Positions 41,229 through 48,477 of a stretch of 64,000 nucleotides of DNA are shown in pieces. Made by a program: the position numbers and the translations under genes. The notes beneath the pieces were generated by a model, which worked only from the letters and a program-made list of their open reading frames with translations, made no database searches and was not told where the DNA came from. Numbering within the stretch: position 1 is the stretch's first letter; each line of letters begins with the position of its first letter. The DNA is from Polyangiaceae bacterium. GTDB lineage: Bacteria; Myxococcota_A; Polyangia; Polyangiales; Polyangiaceae. The DNA is taken from contig JABFXY010000056.1 of the NCBI GenBank assembly GCA_013361525.1, positions 1 through 64,000 on the forward strand, read 5' to 3'.

Positions 41229-43156
41229 AGCCCTTCTTCGATCGTGAGCGCAGCGTCGCTGGCGACGATGTACTCGTAATCCTGATTGCCCGTTCGGAGC
41301 ATGAAGTAGATCCACCCGTCCGACCGGAAGTGCGGGAAGAGGGCATATTGACCGGGCTTCATGTTGGTGACGCGACGAACCTGGCCCGTCGTCACATCCA
41401 ACAGGTAGATGTTCGCGGCGCCCTGGTTCAAATAAGGAATGAAGGCCGGGTCGTTCGGGCCGGAGAACCCGAGGTCGACCGCGTCCGCGGCCGTCACGTA
41501 GCGGTGCAAGATCACCCAGCGCTCGTCATAGGAGAACGCGGGCTTACCGCCGTTGATGCAGTAACGGCCAATCTCCGGCGTCGACACGGTGTACGAACCG
41601 CCGCTCGGGGTGGCGACGAGCTTGCGCAGGCGGAAGCCGTTTTGGTTGGAGTCGTTGCCCGCGACACGCCCGAGGAGCAGACCGCTCGACGGCGAGATGA
41701 CCGTATCGCCCTCATAAGGGGTCGACTGCGCAATACTGGGCTTCGGCGTGTAACCCGAGCCGTCGTAAATCATCGGCGTGAGAGAAATCTGCGCACCGCC
41801 GTCGAACCACGCAGCGGGGTTGTCGCCGGTGAAGCCGTGGCCACCGTCGTCACTGACGAAGAGGCTGTCGACTGCCCAATAGTCGCCGCCGCCGAGAGCC
41901 GCGCCGACATGCTGATAGAGACCGACCGAGAACGTCGAATTGCACTCGGGCTCGTTGAACGTCACGTTCGAGGGCGTGCTGTTCAGGATGCTCTGGTGGC
42001 AGAAGGCTGCGCCGCCGGGCGCGCCCTGGAACACGAAGCCGGAGTTGTCCGGGAAGAACCCGGGGTCATACGAGGCATTCGCGCTGATCTCGGTGCCGGT
42101 CTGCAGATCGACGATCGTCGATCCGAAGCCGGAGCCGCCGCCGTGCGCGACGAAGCGGCCGTCGGCCGAGCTACGCGTCCAATACGACGACGAATAGTTG
42201 TTGAGGCGGAGGATCCGGAACGTGGAATCGGGAATGACGTCCCAGGTATTGCTGAACGGCATCTCGTCCGCGGTCGGGTAGGTCGACAGGCAATCTTTTG
42301 CGGTCGCCGCGCCCGCACACCCGAACATGAGAATGTTGTTCTCCGCGTTCTCGGCACGCCAGCCTGCGGTCTGCATCGCATTGACGTGCGTGAGCACGTC
42401 GGGCGTGATGTTTTGCGTGCAATCGCCCGGCTTCGGGTCGTCGGGGATGAATTGCTCCATCAAAGGCAGGCCGCGCGCGAACCACTCCGCGACGATGTCG
42501 AACTGACCCTGCGTGAACGGGACGTGGTTCTTCGGCATGCCGACCTTGTCGACGAACTCCGCGTGCTGGGTGTCACCCGCACCGGCAAACGCCTGGTCGA
42601 AGACGAAGCCGAACCAATCGAGGTGTGCCGCGGTCGCGTAGATGCCGAGCTTCTCGGTCATATACGGAGAGACCGGCAGCGTCGGCTTCTGGCGGAGGCA
42701 GGCGAGCACCGCCTCGGCCGCGGCCTGGGTCGGGACGCTGGTGTCTGCGAAGCAATCCGCGACGGCAGTATTCGACAGATCCTTCCAGTGATTGAGCTGT
42801 CCGCGGCTCATCGCGTGGCAAGCAGTGCAGTTCTTCTCCGGCGCGCCGAGTGGCGTGTATCCCATGAGCAGGAGCGACTGGACCGCGAGCGTCTCGTCCG
42901 GCATGTCGACAGGGTTGCGGAGCGGGGGCGCAATGGGTGTCTCACCACCACTGCCACCGTCGCCGCCGACCCCACCTTCGCCGCCAACCGGGCCACCACC
43001 CTGGTTGCCACCGCCTATCGGTGTATTGCCGCCGGCACCTTCACCGCCGGCGCCGCCGGTCCCGGTGTCGTCACCGCAGCCCGCGAGGGCCGCGACGCCG
43101 AAGACGAAGAGAAGTTGAGCCGCAAAACCCCGTCGGATTGAAGGAAGGATCGACAC
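41225..43156 (-). CDS. Lipoprotein with c-type haem motif and beta-propeller-like domain
   Basis: A 643-residue exported protein: signal ending FGVAALAGC, a Gly-rich linker of about 60 residues, then NCTACHAMSRGQLNHW, a CxxCH haem site. The C-terminal two thirds contains TolB/WD40-like blades (ILRLNNYSSSYWTRSSADGRFVAHGG, GRVAGNDSNQNGFRLRKL, IYLLDVTTGQVRRVTNM region). A cytochrome-like domain combined with a propeller is known in several periplasmic redox enzymes. The start is unclear: GTG 43156 directly precedes the signal peptide, TTG 43177 is the alternative; neither has a good ribosome site. Its stop overlaps the next gene's GTG. Confidence 0.8.
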   Translation of the reverse strand: MSILPSIRRGFAAQLLFVFGVAALAGCGDDTGTGGAGGEGAGGNTPIGGGNQGGGPVGGEGGVGGDGGSGGETPIAPPLRNPVDMPDETLAVQSLLLMGYTPLGAPEKNCTACHAMSRGQLNHWKDLSNTAVADCFADTSVPTQAAAEAVLACLRQKPTLPVSPYMTEKLGIYATAAHLDWFGFVFDQAFAGAGDTQHAEFVDKVGMPKNHVPFTQGQFDIVAEWFARGLPLMEQFIPDDPKPGDCTQNITPDVLTHVNAMQTAGWRAENAENNILMFGCAGAATAKDCLSTYPTADEMPFSNTWDVIPDSTFRILRLNNYSSSYWTRSSADGRFVAHGGGSGFGSTIVDLQTGTEISANASYDPGFFPDNSGFVFQGAPGGAAFCHQSILNSTPSNVTFNEPECNSTFSVGLYQHVGAALGGGDYWAVDSLFVSDDGGHGFTGDNPAAWFDGGAQISLTPMIYDGSGYTPKPSIAQSTPYEGDTVISPSSGLLLGRVAGNDSNQNGFRLRKLVATPSGGSYTVSTPEIGRYCINGGKPAFSYDERWVILHRYVTAADAVDLGFSGPNDPAFIPYLNQGAANIYLLDVTTGQVRRVTNMKPGQYALFPHFRSDGWIYFMLRTGNQDYEYIVASDAALTIEEGL

Positions 43157-43275
43157 GCTCTTTGAGTGCCCGACCAACGAGAGTTGATCACGTAAAAAGC
43201 ATCAAAATGCGTGCTTATTAATTCGGCGTACGGGCGCAGCTTTGAGGCGGTTTGACTTCACTTCCTCACGGCTGC

Positions 43276-44052
43276 TCAGGCGCCCAGAAGCCCGGTAATC
43301 TCGTCGTGGAAGTTGCGGAAGGCCGACTCGGTCGGCCAACGCGGTGCGCCGTCGATCAGTGCCCGCGCTTTGTCGCGCTCGCCGGCGTCGATGGCGACGA
43401 TCGCGGCTGCATAACGCATTGCCCAATGAACGAGAGGGCTGTTCTCGCTCGCGGCTTCGAGACGCGTCAAATCGCCGGGCTGCGCGCGATGCTGGAAGGC
43501 TCGAACGAGCGCGCTCGCAGCTTGGCGAAGCGTCCCGACGCGCTCTTGCACGTCTCGGCGATCAGGCATCGGAAGCGCGTTGAGCTTCGAGGCTTGTTGC
43601 GCGGCGTGATCACCCTCGCCCTCGAAGGTCGAGAGGATGACGTCGAGGAAGAGCCGGTGTTCCAGCGCTGCGTCCCATGCGGGACCACGAGCGGCGCATG
43701 CGAGCGCGCGGCGGGCGTCGTCGACGCGACCATAGGCCGCGAACGCGGTCGCCGTCATGAGCGGCGCCATCGTCTCCGCGTGCGGGATGCGATCGAAGCT
43801 CTGAGACCAGTGCGCGATGATCTCGCCGACGTCTCCGCGGCGAAGCATCCGAACCAACCTTCGATGCGACCACCACCGAAACACGCCGAAGCCGACACCG
43901 ATGACCGCGAAGGGAACGAGCAGGTACGGCCGATCCCACGCCGCGTGGAGAAACGCGCCGAACAACGCGGCCGAGAGCACGAAGATCGCTGCGCGAAGCA
44001 GGCCTCGTCTCGAGCGCGGGCGGTCGTCGTCGATTTCTCGGTCGTCCCACAT
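43276..44052 (-). CDS. Membrane protein with TPR-like cytoplasmic domain
   Basis: A 258-residue protein: a charged N-terminus (MWDDREIDDDRPRSRRG), two close membrane helices (LLRAAIFVLSAALFGAFL and LLVPFAVIGVGFGVF), then a helical domain of TPR-like pairs (AFAAYGRVDDARRALACAARG, YAAAIVAIDAGERDKARALID region). No specific family is recognised. ATG 44052 has GGGAG 8 nt upstream and was preferred to the longer frame from 44115. The gene stands alone, with a palindrome cluster just upstream of it. Confidence 0.75.
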   Translation of the reverse strand: MWDDREIDDDRPRSRRGLLRAAIFVLSAALFGAFLHAAWDRPYLLVPFAVIGVGFGVFRWWSHRRLVRMLRRGDVGEIIAHWSQSFDRIPHAETMAPLMTATAFAAYGRVDDARRALACAARGPAWDAALEHRLFLDVILSTFEGEGDHAAQQASKLNALPMPDRRDVQERVGTLRQAASALVRAFQHRAQPGDLTRLEAASENSPLVHWAMRYAAAIVAIDAGERDKARALIDGAPRWPTESAFRNFHDEITGLLGA

Positions 44053-44106
44053 GGCCGCTCTCCCAGGATGGTCCTTACCCGCTCGGCGGCAATGGACGAG
44101 AGTCAA

Positions 44107-44266
44107 AATTCGCACGGCTTGCGGTGCGAATCAGAAACAAGGTTCACCTGGCTTGCACTTTTGTCTCGTGCTGGTCCGTCGAGTCAACTCGCGGAAGCTC
44201 CAACTTTTCTCAGAGGCAAGCCGTGCGAATTGTCGTTGTTCGATTCACCTGGCAAGCCAGGTGAAT
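44107..44266. repeat. Cluster of interleaved inverted repeats
   Basis: Two perfect inverted repeats are interleaved (order A, B, A', B'). AATTCGCACGGCTTGC (44107-44122) pairs with its complement at 44216-44231, and TTCACCTGGCTTGC (44143-44156) with its complement at 44252-44265. In addition ATTCGCAC/GTGCGAAT (44108-44115 with 44124-44131) forms a local hairpin, and 44243-44266 is a perfect 24-bp palindrome with a central AA. All units share a GGCTTGC or GCAAGCC core. It lies in the intergenic region between the TPR membrane gene and the SRP RNA gene. It could be a REP/MITE-like element, a protein-binding array or a structured RNA; I cannot decide. Confidence 0.7.
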
Positions 44267-44378
44267 GTCATCGAAACGCGGGCTCGTGGGGCGGTCAGGG
44301 CGGCTTCCGAGGACCGGAAGCGCAAACACGCCGCATGCGCGCTTGCCTCAAAAAATGAGCGGCGCACAAAAAGGAAAA

Positions 44379-44457
44379 GGGCCTGCCACACTCGCTTTCC
44401 GCCACCGTTGCTACCTTCCGGTCCTGGCGGGTTCACGGCGCGCTGTCGGCAGAGCCC
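44379..44457 (-). ncRNA. ffs: Signal recognition particle RNA (4.5S-type)
   Basis: On the minus strand the sequence starts GGGCTCTGCC and ends GGCAGGCCC, which pair as the closing stem. The apical domain contains CCAGGACCGGAAGGTAGCAA, the conserved SRP core with the GGAA tetraloop and the AGCA asymmetric bulge that bind Ffh. The length of about 80 nt is somewhat shorter than E. coli 4.5S RNA but within the small bacterial SRP class. A T-rich run (TTTTCC then TTTTTG) directly follows and should end transcription. A possible promoter (TCGACA, 17 nt, TAAGGG on the minus strand) lies near 44481-44509, weak by consensus. SRP RNA works with Ffh and FtsY to target membrane proteins cotranslationally. 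Confidence 0.92.
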
Positions 44458-44533
44458 ACAACGTCTCGAACTTCGAGGCGCATCCCTTACCACCCCGATC
44501 TGCGCCTGTCGAGACCTGTACTAACCTCCGGCC

Positions 44534-45178
44534 ATGGCCGGCGCTGCGCTCGATCTCGGTGTGCTCATCTCAGGATCCGGGACGAATCTCGGCGCAATCC
44601 TCGCTGCGATCGAGGCCGGCCGGCTGAACGCGCGGGTTCGCGTCGTCGTCTCGAACAAGGCCGACGCGGGCGGGCTCACGCGGGCGCAGAACGCAGGCGT
44701 CCCGACCAAGGTCGTCTCGCACAAGGATTATGGCTCGCGCGAGGCGTTCGACGCGGAGCTCGTGAAGGTGCTTCACGATGCCGGTGCGCAGTTGATCGTG
44801 CTCGCCGGGTTCATGCGCGTCGTGACGCCGGTGTTCCTCGAGGCGTTCCGGGATCGCGTCGTGAACATCCACCCCGCGCTGCTCCCCGCGTTTCCGGGCG
44901 TCGATGCACAAGCCCAAGCGCTCGCTTACGGCTGCAAGGTCACGGGCTGCACCGTTCACTTCGTCGACACCGGCGTCGATACGGGGCCGATCATCCTGCA
45001 GGAGGCCGTGCCGGTGCTCGAAGGCGACGATCGCGCCCGCCTCGCAGAGCGCCTGCTGGTAACCGAGCATGCCCTCCTGGTGCGCGCGATCGATCTCATC
45101 GCGAAAGGCCGGGTCACGGTCAAGCCGTCCTCGAATGGCGGCCGTCGCCGCGTTTCGATCGGGGCAGACCCCGCATGA
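44534..45178 (+). CDS. purN: Phosphoribosylglycinamide formyltransferase
   Basis: A 214-residue folate-dependent GAR transformylase. It transfers the formyl group from 10-formyl-THF to GAR, the third step of purine synthesis. The start LGVLISGSGTNLGAIL binds the phosphoribosyl part; the catalytic Asn/His lie in NIHPALLPAFPG and the Asp in VDTGVDTGPII. Length is normal for PurN. The ATG of the next gene overlaps its stop (ATGA), so it heads an operon of at least four genes. It is divergent from the SRP RNA gene with about 75 nt between. Confidence 0.96.
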   Translation: MAGAALDLGVLISGSGTNLGAILAAIEAGRLNARVRVVVSNKADAGGLTRAQNAGVPTKVVSHKDYGSREAFDAELVKVLHDAGAQLIVLAGFMRVVTPVFLEAFRDRVVNIHPALLPAFPGVDAQAQALAYGCKVTGCTVHFVDTGVDTGPIILQEAVPVLEGDDRARLAERLLVTEHALLVRAIDLIAKGRVTVKPSSNGGRRRVSIGADPA

Positions 45179-46710
45179 TGAAGAAGCACTACGACGTCAT
45201 CGTGCTCGGGCGCTCGATCGGAGCGCTCGTCGCGGCGGCGCTCCTCGCACGGCGCGACTTCACGGTGCTGCTTCTCGGGCACGGCGCGCCGCCGCCGACG
45301 TACGCGGTCGGCGAGCACACGTTGCACCGCCGCTCGTTCACGTTCCTTGCCGCTTCGAGCCCTACCTGGAAACGCGTCATCGCCGAGCTCGCGCAATCGC
45401 AGACGTGGAAGCGCCGAACGCAAAACGCCGAGCCGATGCTGCAGGCGATCGCGCCTGGCTTTCGCCTCGATATCCCCGCGGACGATCGGCTCTTCGCCCG
45501 CGAGGTGGACCGCGAATTTCCCGAGCTGCATCACGTCGTCGAGCAGCTCTATGGTCGTCTCGGGCAGGCGAACGCAGCCGTCGACGAGGCCTTCGACAGC
45601 GACGCGATGTGGCCGCCCGGAACGTTTTGGGAGCGGCGCGAGACGGCGAAGTTCGCCGCCGGCTTGCCCTATGTCCACGCCGAGCCGGACGCGGATCTCT
45701 TGGCGGAGTTTCCGCGCGGCCATTTCTATCGGCACTTCGTGCGTGCTTCGGTGCTCTTCGGCACGCACCTCTCCACGATGCCGCCGACGTTCGCGGTCGC
45801 ACGGCTCCACGGCGCGTGGACGCGCGGGCTCACACGCCTCGAAGCCGGCGAAGCGGATCTCGAGGCGTTCCTCGCCGAACGGATCTCGTCGCACGGCGGC
45901 CAGTGCCACTTCTCCGAACGCGCTTCCTCGCTCGTCCTTCGTCGCGGCGTCGCCGCCGGCATCCTGATCGAGGGTGACGAGCAACCAACAGGTTGCGAAT
46001 ACATCGTCACGGACCTCGAAGGCGAGGCGCTCGCAGGGCTCGCACAGGGCCAAGGCATCCACAAGCGCGCCCTCCGCGAGTGGCCACGCATCACGTCGAC
46101 GGTCGGCCGATTCACCGTGTCGATCATCGTGAGGAAAGACGGCCTGCCCGAAGCCCTCGGGCCGGAGTCGATCGTCTTTTTGCCGGAGAGCCCGTTCCCG
46201 AACCGCGCGCGGCCTCCGAGCATCCGAATGAGCCGCTTCGACAGCGCCGGCGACACCAGTCTGCTCGTCGCCGAGCTGCTCCTGCCCGACCACGGCCCGC
46301 TCCGCCTGTCCGATGCGCGCGGGTTCGTCCTGCGCGCGATCAGCCGTGAGCTGCCGTTCGTCGAGAGACATCTGTTGATTGTGGATTCCGCAAACGACGG
46401 GCTCCCGGTGTGGACGTTCGACGCCGGCAAACGCACCCAGGATATCGAGCGGCACACGCTCGGCCTGCCACCGGTCGAGCCGATGAAGCGGCAACTCGAG
46501 GTCGATCCGCCCGGGTATCTCGGCCTTTCGGGCGAGCCTATCCGCGGACCCATTGAACGGACGCTCCTGCTCGGGCGCAGCGTGATGCCCGGCTTGGGTC
46601 AGGAGGGGGAGCTCCTCGCCGCCTGGGGCGTCGCTCGGCTCATCACGCGCAACGACCGGCGCAAAGCGATCATGCGCCGGGACATGTGGACGAAGATGGA
46701 GATCGGTTGA
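45175..46710 (+). CDS. FAD/NAD(P)-binding oxidoreductase of unknown substrate
   Basis: A 511-residue soluble flavoprotein-like enzyme. The N-terminus DVIVLGRSIGALVAAALLARR is a Rossmann beta-alpha-beta with a degraded GxGxxG (second and third glycines replaced), followed by FTVLLLGHG. The C-terminus (RTLLLGRSVMPGLGQEGELLAAWG) resembles the second FAD-binding motif of phytoene desaturase or amine oxidase relatives. Because the first glycine motif is imperfect, FAD binding is likely but not certain. ATG 45175 overlaps the purN stop. The link to purine synthesis or rRNA modification in the same operon is probably only transcriptional. Confidence 0.8.
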   Translation: MMKKHYDVIVLGRSIGALVAAALLARRDFTVLLLGHGAPPPTYAVGEHTLHRRSFTFLAASSPTWKRVIAELAQSQTWKRRTQNAEPMLQAIAPGFRLDIPADDRLFAREVDREFPELHHVVEQLYGRLGQANAAVDEAFDSDAMWPPGTFWERRETAKFAAGLPYVHAEPDADLLAEFPRGHFYRHFVRASVLFGTHLSTMPPTFAVARLHGAWTRGLTRLEAGEADLEAFLAERISSHGGQCHFSERASSLVLRRGVAAGILIEGDEQPTGCEYIVTDLEGEALAGLAQGQGIHKRALREWPRITSTVGRFTVSIIVRKDGLPEALGPESIVFLPESPFPNRARPPSIRMSRFDSAGDTSLLVAELLLPDHGPLRLSDARGFVLRAISRELPFVERHLLIVDSANDGLPVWTFDAGKRTQDIERHTLGLPPVEPMKRQLEVDPPGYLGLSGEPIRGPIERTLLLGRSVMPGLGQEGELLAAWGVARLITRNDRRKAIMRRDMWTKMEIG

Positions 46711-46734
46711 CGGTTCACGTTATCGTTGGTCGCG

Positions 46735-47895
46735 ATGCACGCTGGAAAGCTCGTGACCCTCGCGACGTTCGCCGGGTCGTTGGGTGTGTTGACGTTTGCT
46801 GCTCCGGCTACCGCCCAGGAAGGCGAGCTGCCCGTCGCGGTGCTGACGATCCAGACGCTGGATGCGTTCGAGCAGGCCGACGCGCTGACGAACACGCTCA
46901 AGCGCGCGGTGGAAGACGCCGAAGGCTACAGCTACGCGCAGCTCGACAAGGATCACGCGCTCCTGTTCCTCATCAGCAGCCTCGGCTGCAACGACCCGCC
47001 GGATGCCGCGTGCGAGCAGAAGATCGGCGACGAGCTGAAGGTCGATCGCTTCGTCTGGGGCACGATGAAGAAAGAGGGCAACGACGTCCTCGGTGACCTT
47101 CATCTGTGGACACGCGGCCAAGGTGGGAAGAGCACGACGTATCGCATCCCGGTGAACGTCGTGGTTCCGAGCGATCCCGACTTCGCGAAGCTGGTGCTCG
47201 GAAAGTTCGGAGAGATGACCGGCCCGCCGCCCGCCGCGAAGCTGCGCGTCAAGGCGAACATCCCGACCGGCACCATCTTCATCGACGGCAAAGAGGCAGG
47301 AAAGCTGGCCGGCGGCTCGGCGACCTTCGATCTCCCGCGCGGCTCGCATCGAATCAAGATCGTCGCCGAAGGCTACGAAGACGCCGAGACGACGATCGAT
47401 CTGAAAGCGCGTGAAGAGCGCGACGTCTCGCTCACCTCGGTGAAGAAGTCGGGCGGCCCCGACATCAAGAAGATCCTCGGCTTCACGTCGATCGGTGTGG
47501 GCGTCGCCGCGGCGGGCGTCGCGACCTACGCGACGGTGCGTGTCGCCTCGATGCAGAGCGACCTCGACCCCGTGCTGAGCGGGCAGAACCTCGGTCCCAA
47601 CATCGAAGGCAAGGATCAGAACGCTTGCGACAATCCCAACTTCTTCTACCGCGACTCCGGCGATAGCCAGCTAACGGAAGCGGAGATCCAGGACATCTGC
47701 AGCGAGAGCGCGACGATGGGCCCGCTGAACGCTGCGATGTGGCCGGTCGCGGGTGTCTTCGTCGGGACGGGCATCATCCTGCTCGCGGTGTCCGACTGGG
47801 GCGGCGGGGATCAAGAGGCGGCGTCGCTTCCGTTCCTCGTCGTACCGAGCATCGGGCCCGAGGGCGGCGGCGCATCGTTCTCGATGCGCTTCTGA
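46735..47895 (+). CDS. PEGA domain envelope protein
   Basis: A 386-residue exported protein with a signal peptide ending APATAQ. The N-terminal part may bind partners (QADALTNTLKRAVEDAEGYSYAQLDKDHALLF region). A PEGA domain follows (about 175-245; VKANIPTGTIFIDGKEAGK, FDLPRGSHRIKIVAEGYED), a small beta-sandwich typical of surface proteins. Two C-terminal membrane helices (GFTSIGVGVAAAGVATYATV and MWPVAGVFVGTGIILLAV) flank a Cys-containing loop. PEGA proteins with terminal membrane helices are frequent in Myxococcota. ATG 46735 gives a clean signal peptide; TTG 46726 is possible. It sits 24 nt after the flavoprotein and 9 nt before rsmD. Confidence 0.83.
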   Translation: MHAGKLVTLATFAGSLGVLTFAAPATAQEGELPVAVLTIQTLDAFEQADALTNTLKRAVEDAEGYSYAQLDKDHALLFLISSLGCNDPPDAACEQKIGDELKVDRFVWGTMKKEGNDVLGDLHLWTRGQGGKSTTYRIPVNVVVPSDPDFAKLVLGKFGEMTGPPPAAKLRVKANIPTGTIFIDGKEAGKLAGGSATFDLPRGSHRIKIVAEGYEDAETTIDLKAREERDVSLTSVKKSGGPDIKKILGFTSIGVGVAAAGVATYATVRVASMQSDLDPVLSGQNLGPNIEGKDQNACDNPNFFYRDSGDSQLTEAEIQDICSESATMGPLNAAMWPVAGVFVGTGIILLAVSDWGGGDQEAASLPFLVVPSIGPEGGGASFSMRF

Positions 47896-47904
47896 GAGCA
47901 GTCG

Positions 47905-48477
47905 ATGCGTGTCGTCGGTGGACGATTCGGCGGCCGGCACCTCCGGGCGCCGCGCGGTGACAAGACGCGTCCGACAGCCGATCGCGTGAAGGAAGCGCTG
48001 TTCTCGATCCTCGGACCGATCGACGGCGCGGTCGTCGCAGACGTGTTCGCCGGGACGGGCGCGCTCGGGATCGAGGCGCTATCGCGCGGCGCCGCGCGTG
48101 CGGTGTTTTTGGATCCGTCGCCGCAAGCGCTCGAGGTCCTGCGAGACAACCTCGCATCGCTGAAGCTCGCGTCGCCCGAAGCGGTGGTTCTCTCCGTGCG
48201 CGCGGAACGGGCCGCGGCGATCCTCGCAGAGCACGGACCTTTCGATTTGCTCCTGCTCGACCCGCCCTACGCACAGCTCGCGATCGCGACCGACGTTCTC
48301 GCGGCGTTCGCGCGCGCGGGGCTGCTCGGCGAAGGCGCGTGTGCCGTTCTCGAGCACGCCGCGAAGGACGAGCCGTCCCCCGAAGGATGGGAGGTCGACG
48401 AGCGCCGCCGCTACGGCGACACGACGCTGTCGTTCTTCAAGGCGACAGCGCCTTCGCACAGCGAAGTCCGACGCTGA
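47905..48477 (+). CDS. rsmD: 16S rRNA (guanine966-N2)-methyltransferase
   Basis: A 190-residue N2-guanine methyltransferase. MRVVGGRFGGRHLRAPRGDKTRPTADRVKEALF, read as the N-terminal block (key part RPTADRVKEALFSIL), is the RsmD signature; VADVFAGTGALGIEALSRGA binds SAM, and LLLDPPY near residue 118 is the catalytic N/DPPY motif. RsmD methylates G966 of 16S rRNA during 30S assembly. In many bacteria coaD follows rsmD, but here the next gene is a convergent kinase whose 3' end overlaps it by 41 nt. Confidence 0.95.
   Translation: MRVVGGRFGGRHLRAPRGDKTRPTADRVKEALFSILGPIDGAVVADVFAGTGALGIEALSRGAARAVFLDPSPQALEVLRDNLASLKLASPEAVVLSVRAERAAAILAEHGPFDLLLLDPPYAQLAIATDVLAAFARAGLLGEGACAVLEHAAKDEPSPEGWEVDERRRYGDTTLSFFKATAPSHSEVRR

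Noticed and set aside
41330..43141. 603-residue plus-strand frame
   Set aside because: Antisense of the CxxCH/propeller lipoprotein; no domain.
44956..46494. 512-residue minus-strand frame
   Set aside because: Antisense of purN and the flavoprotein gene.
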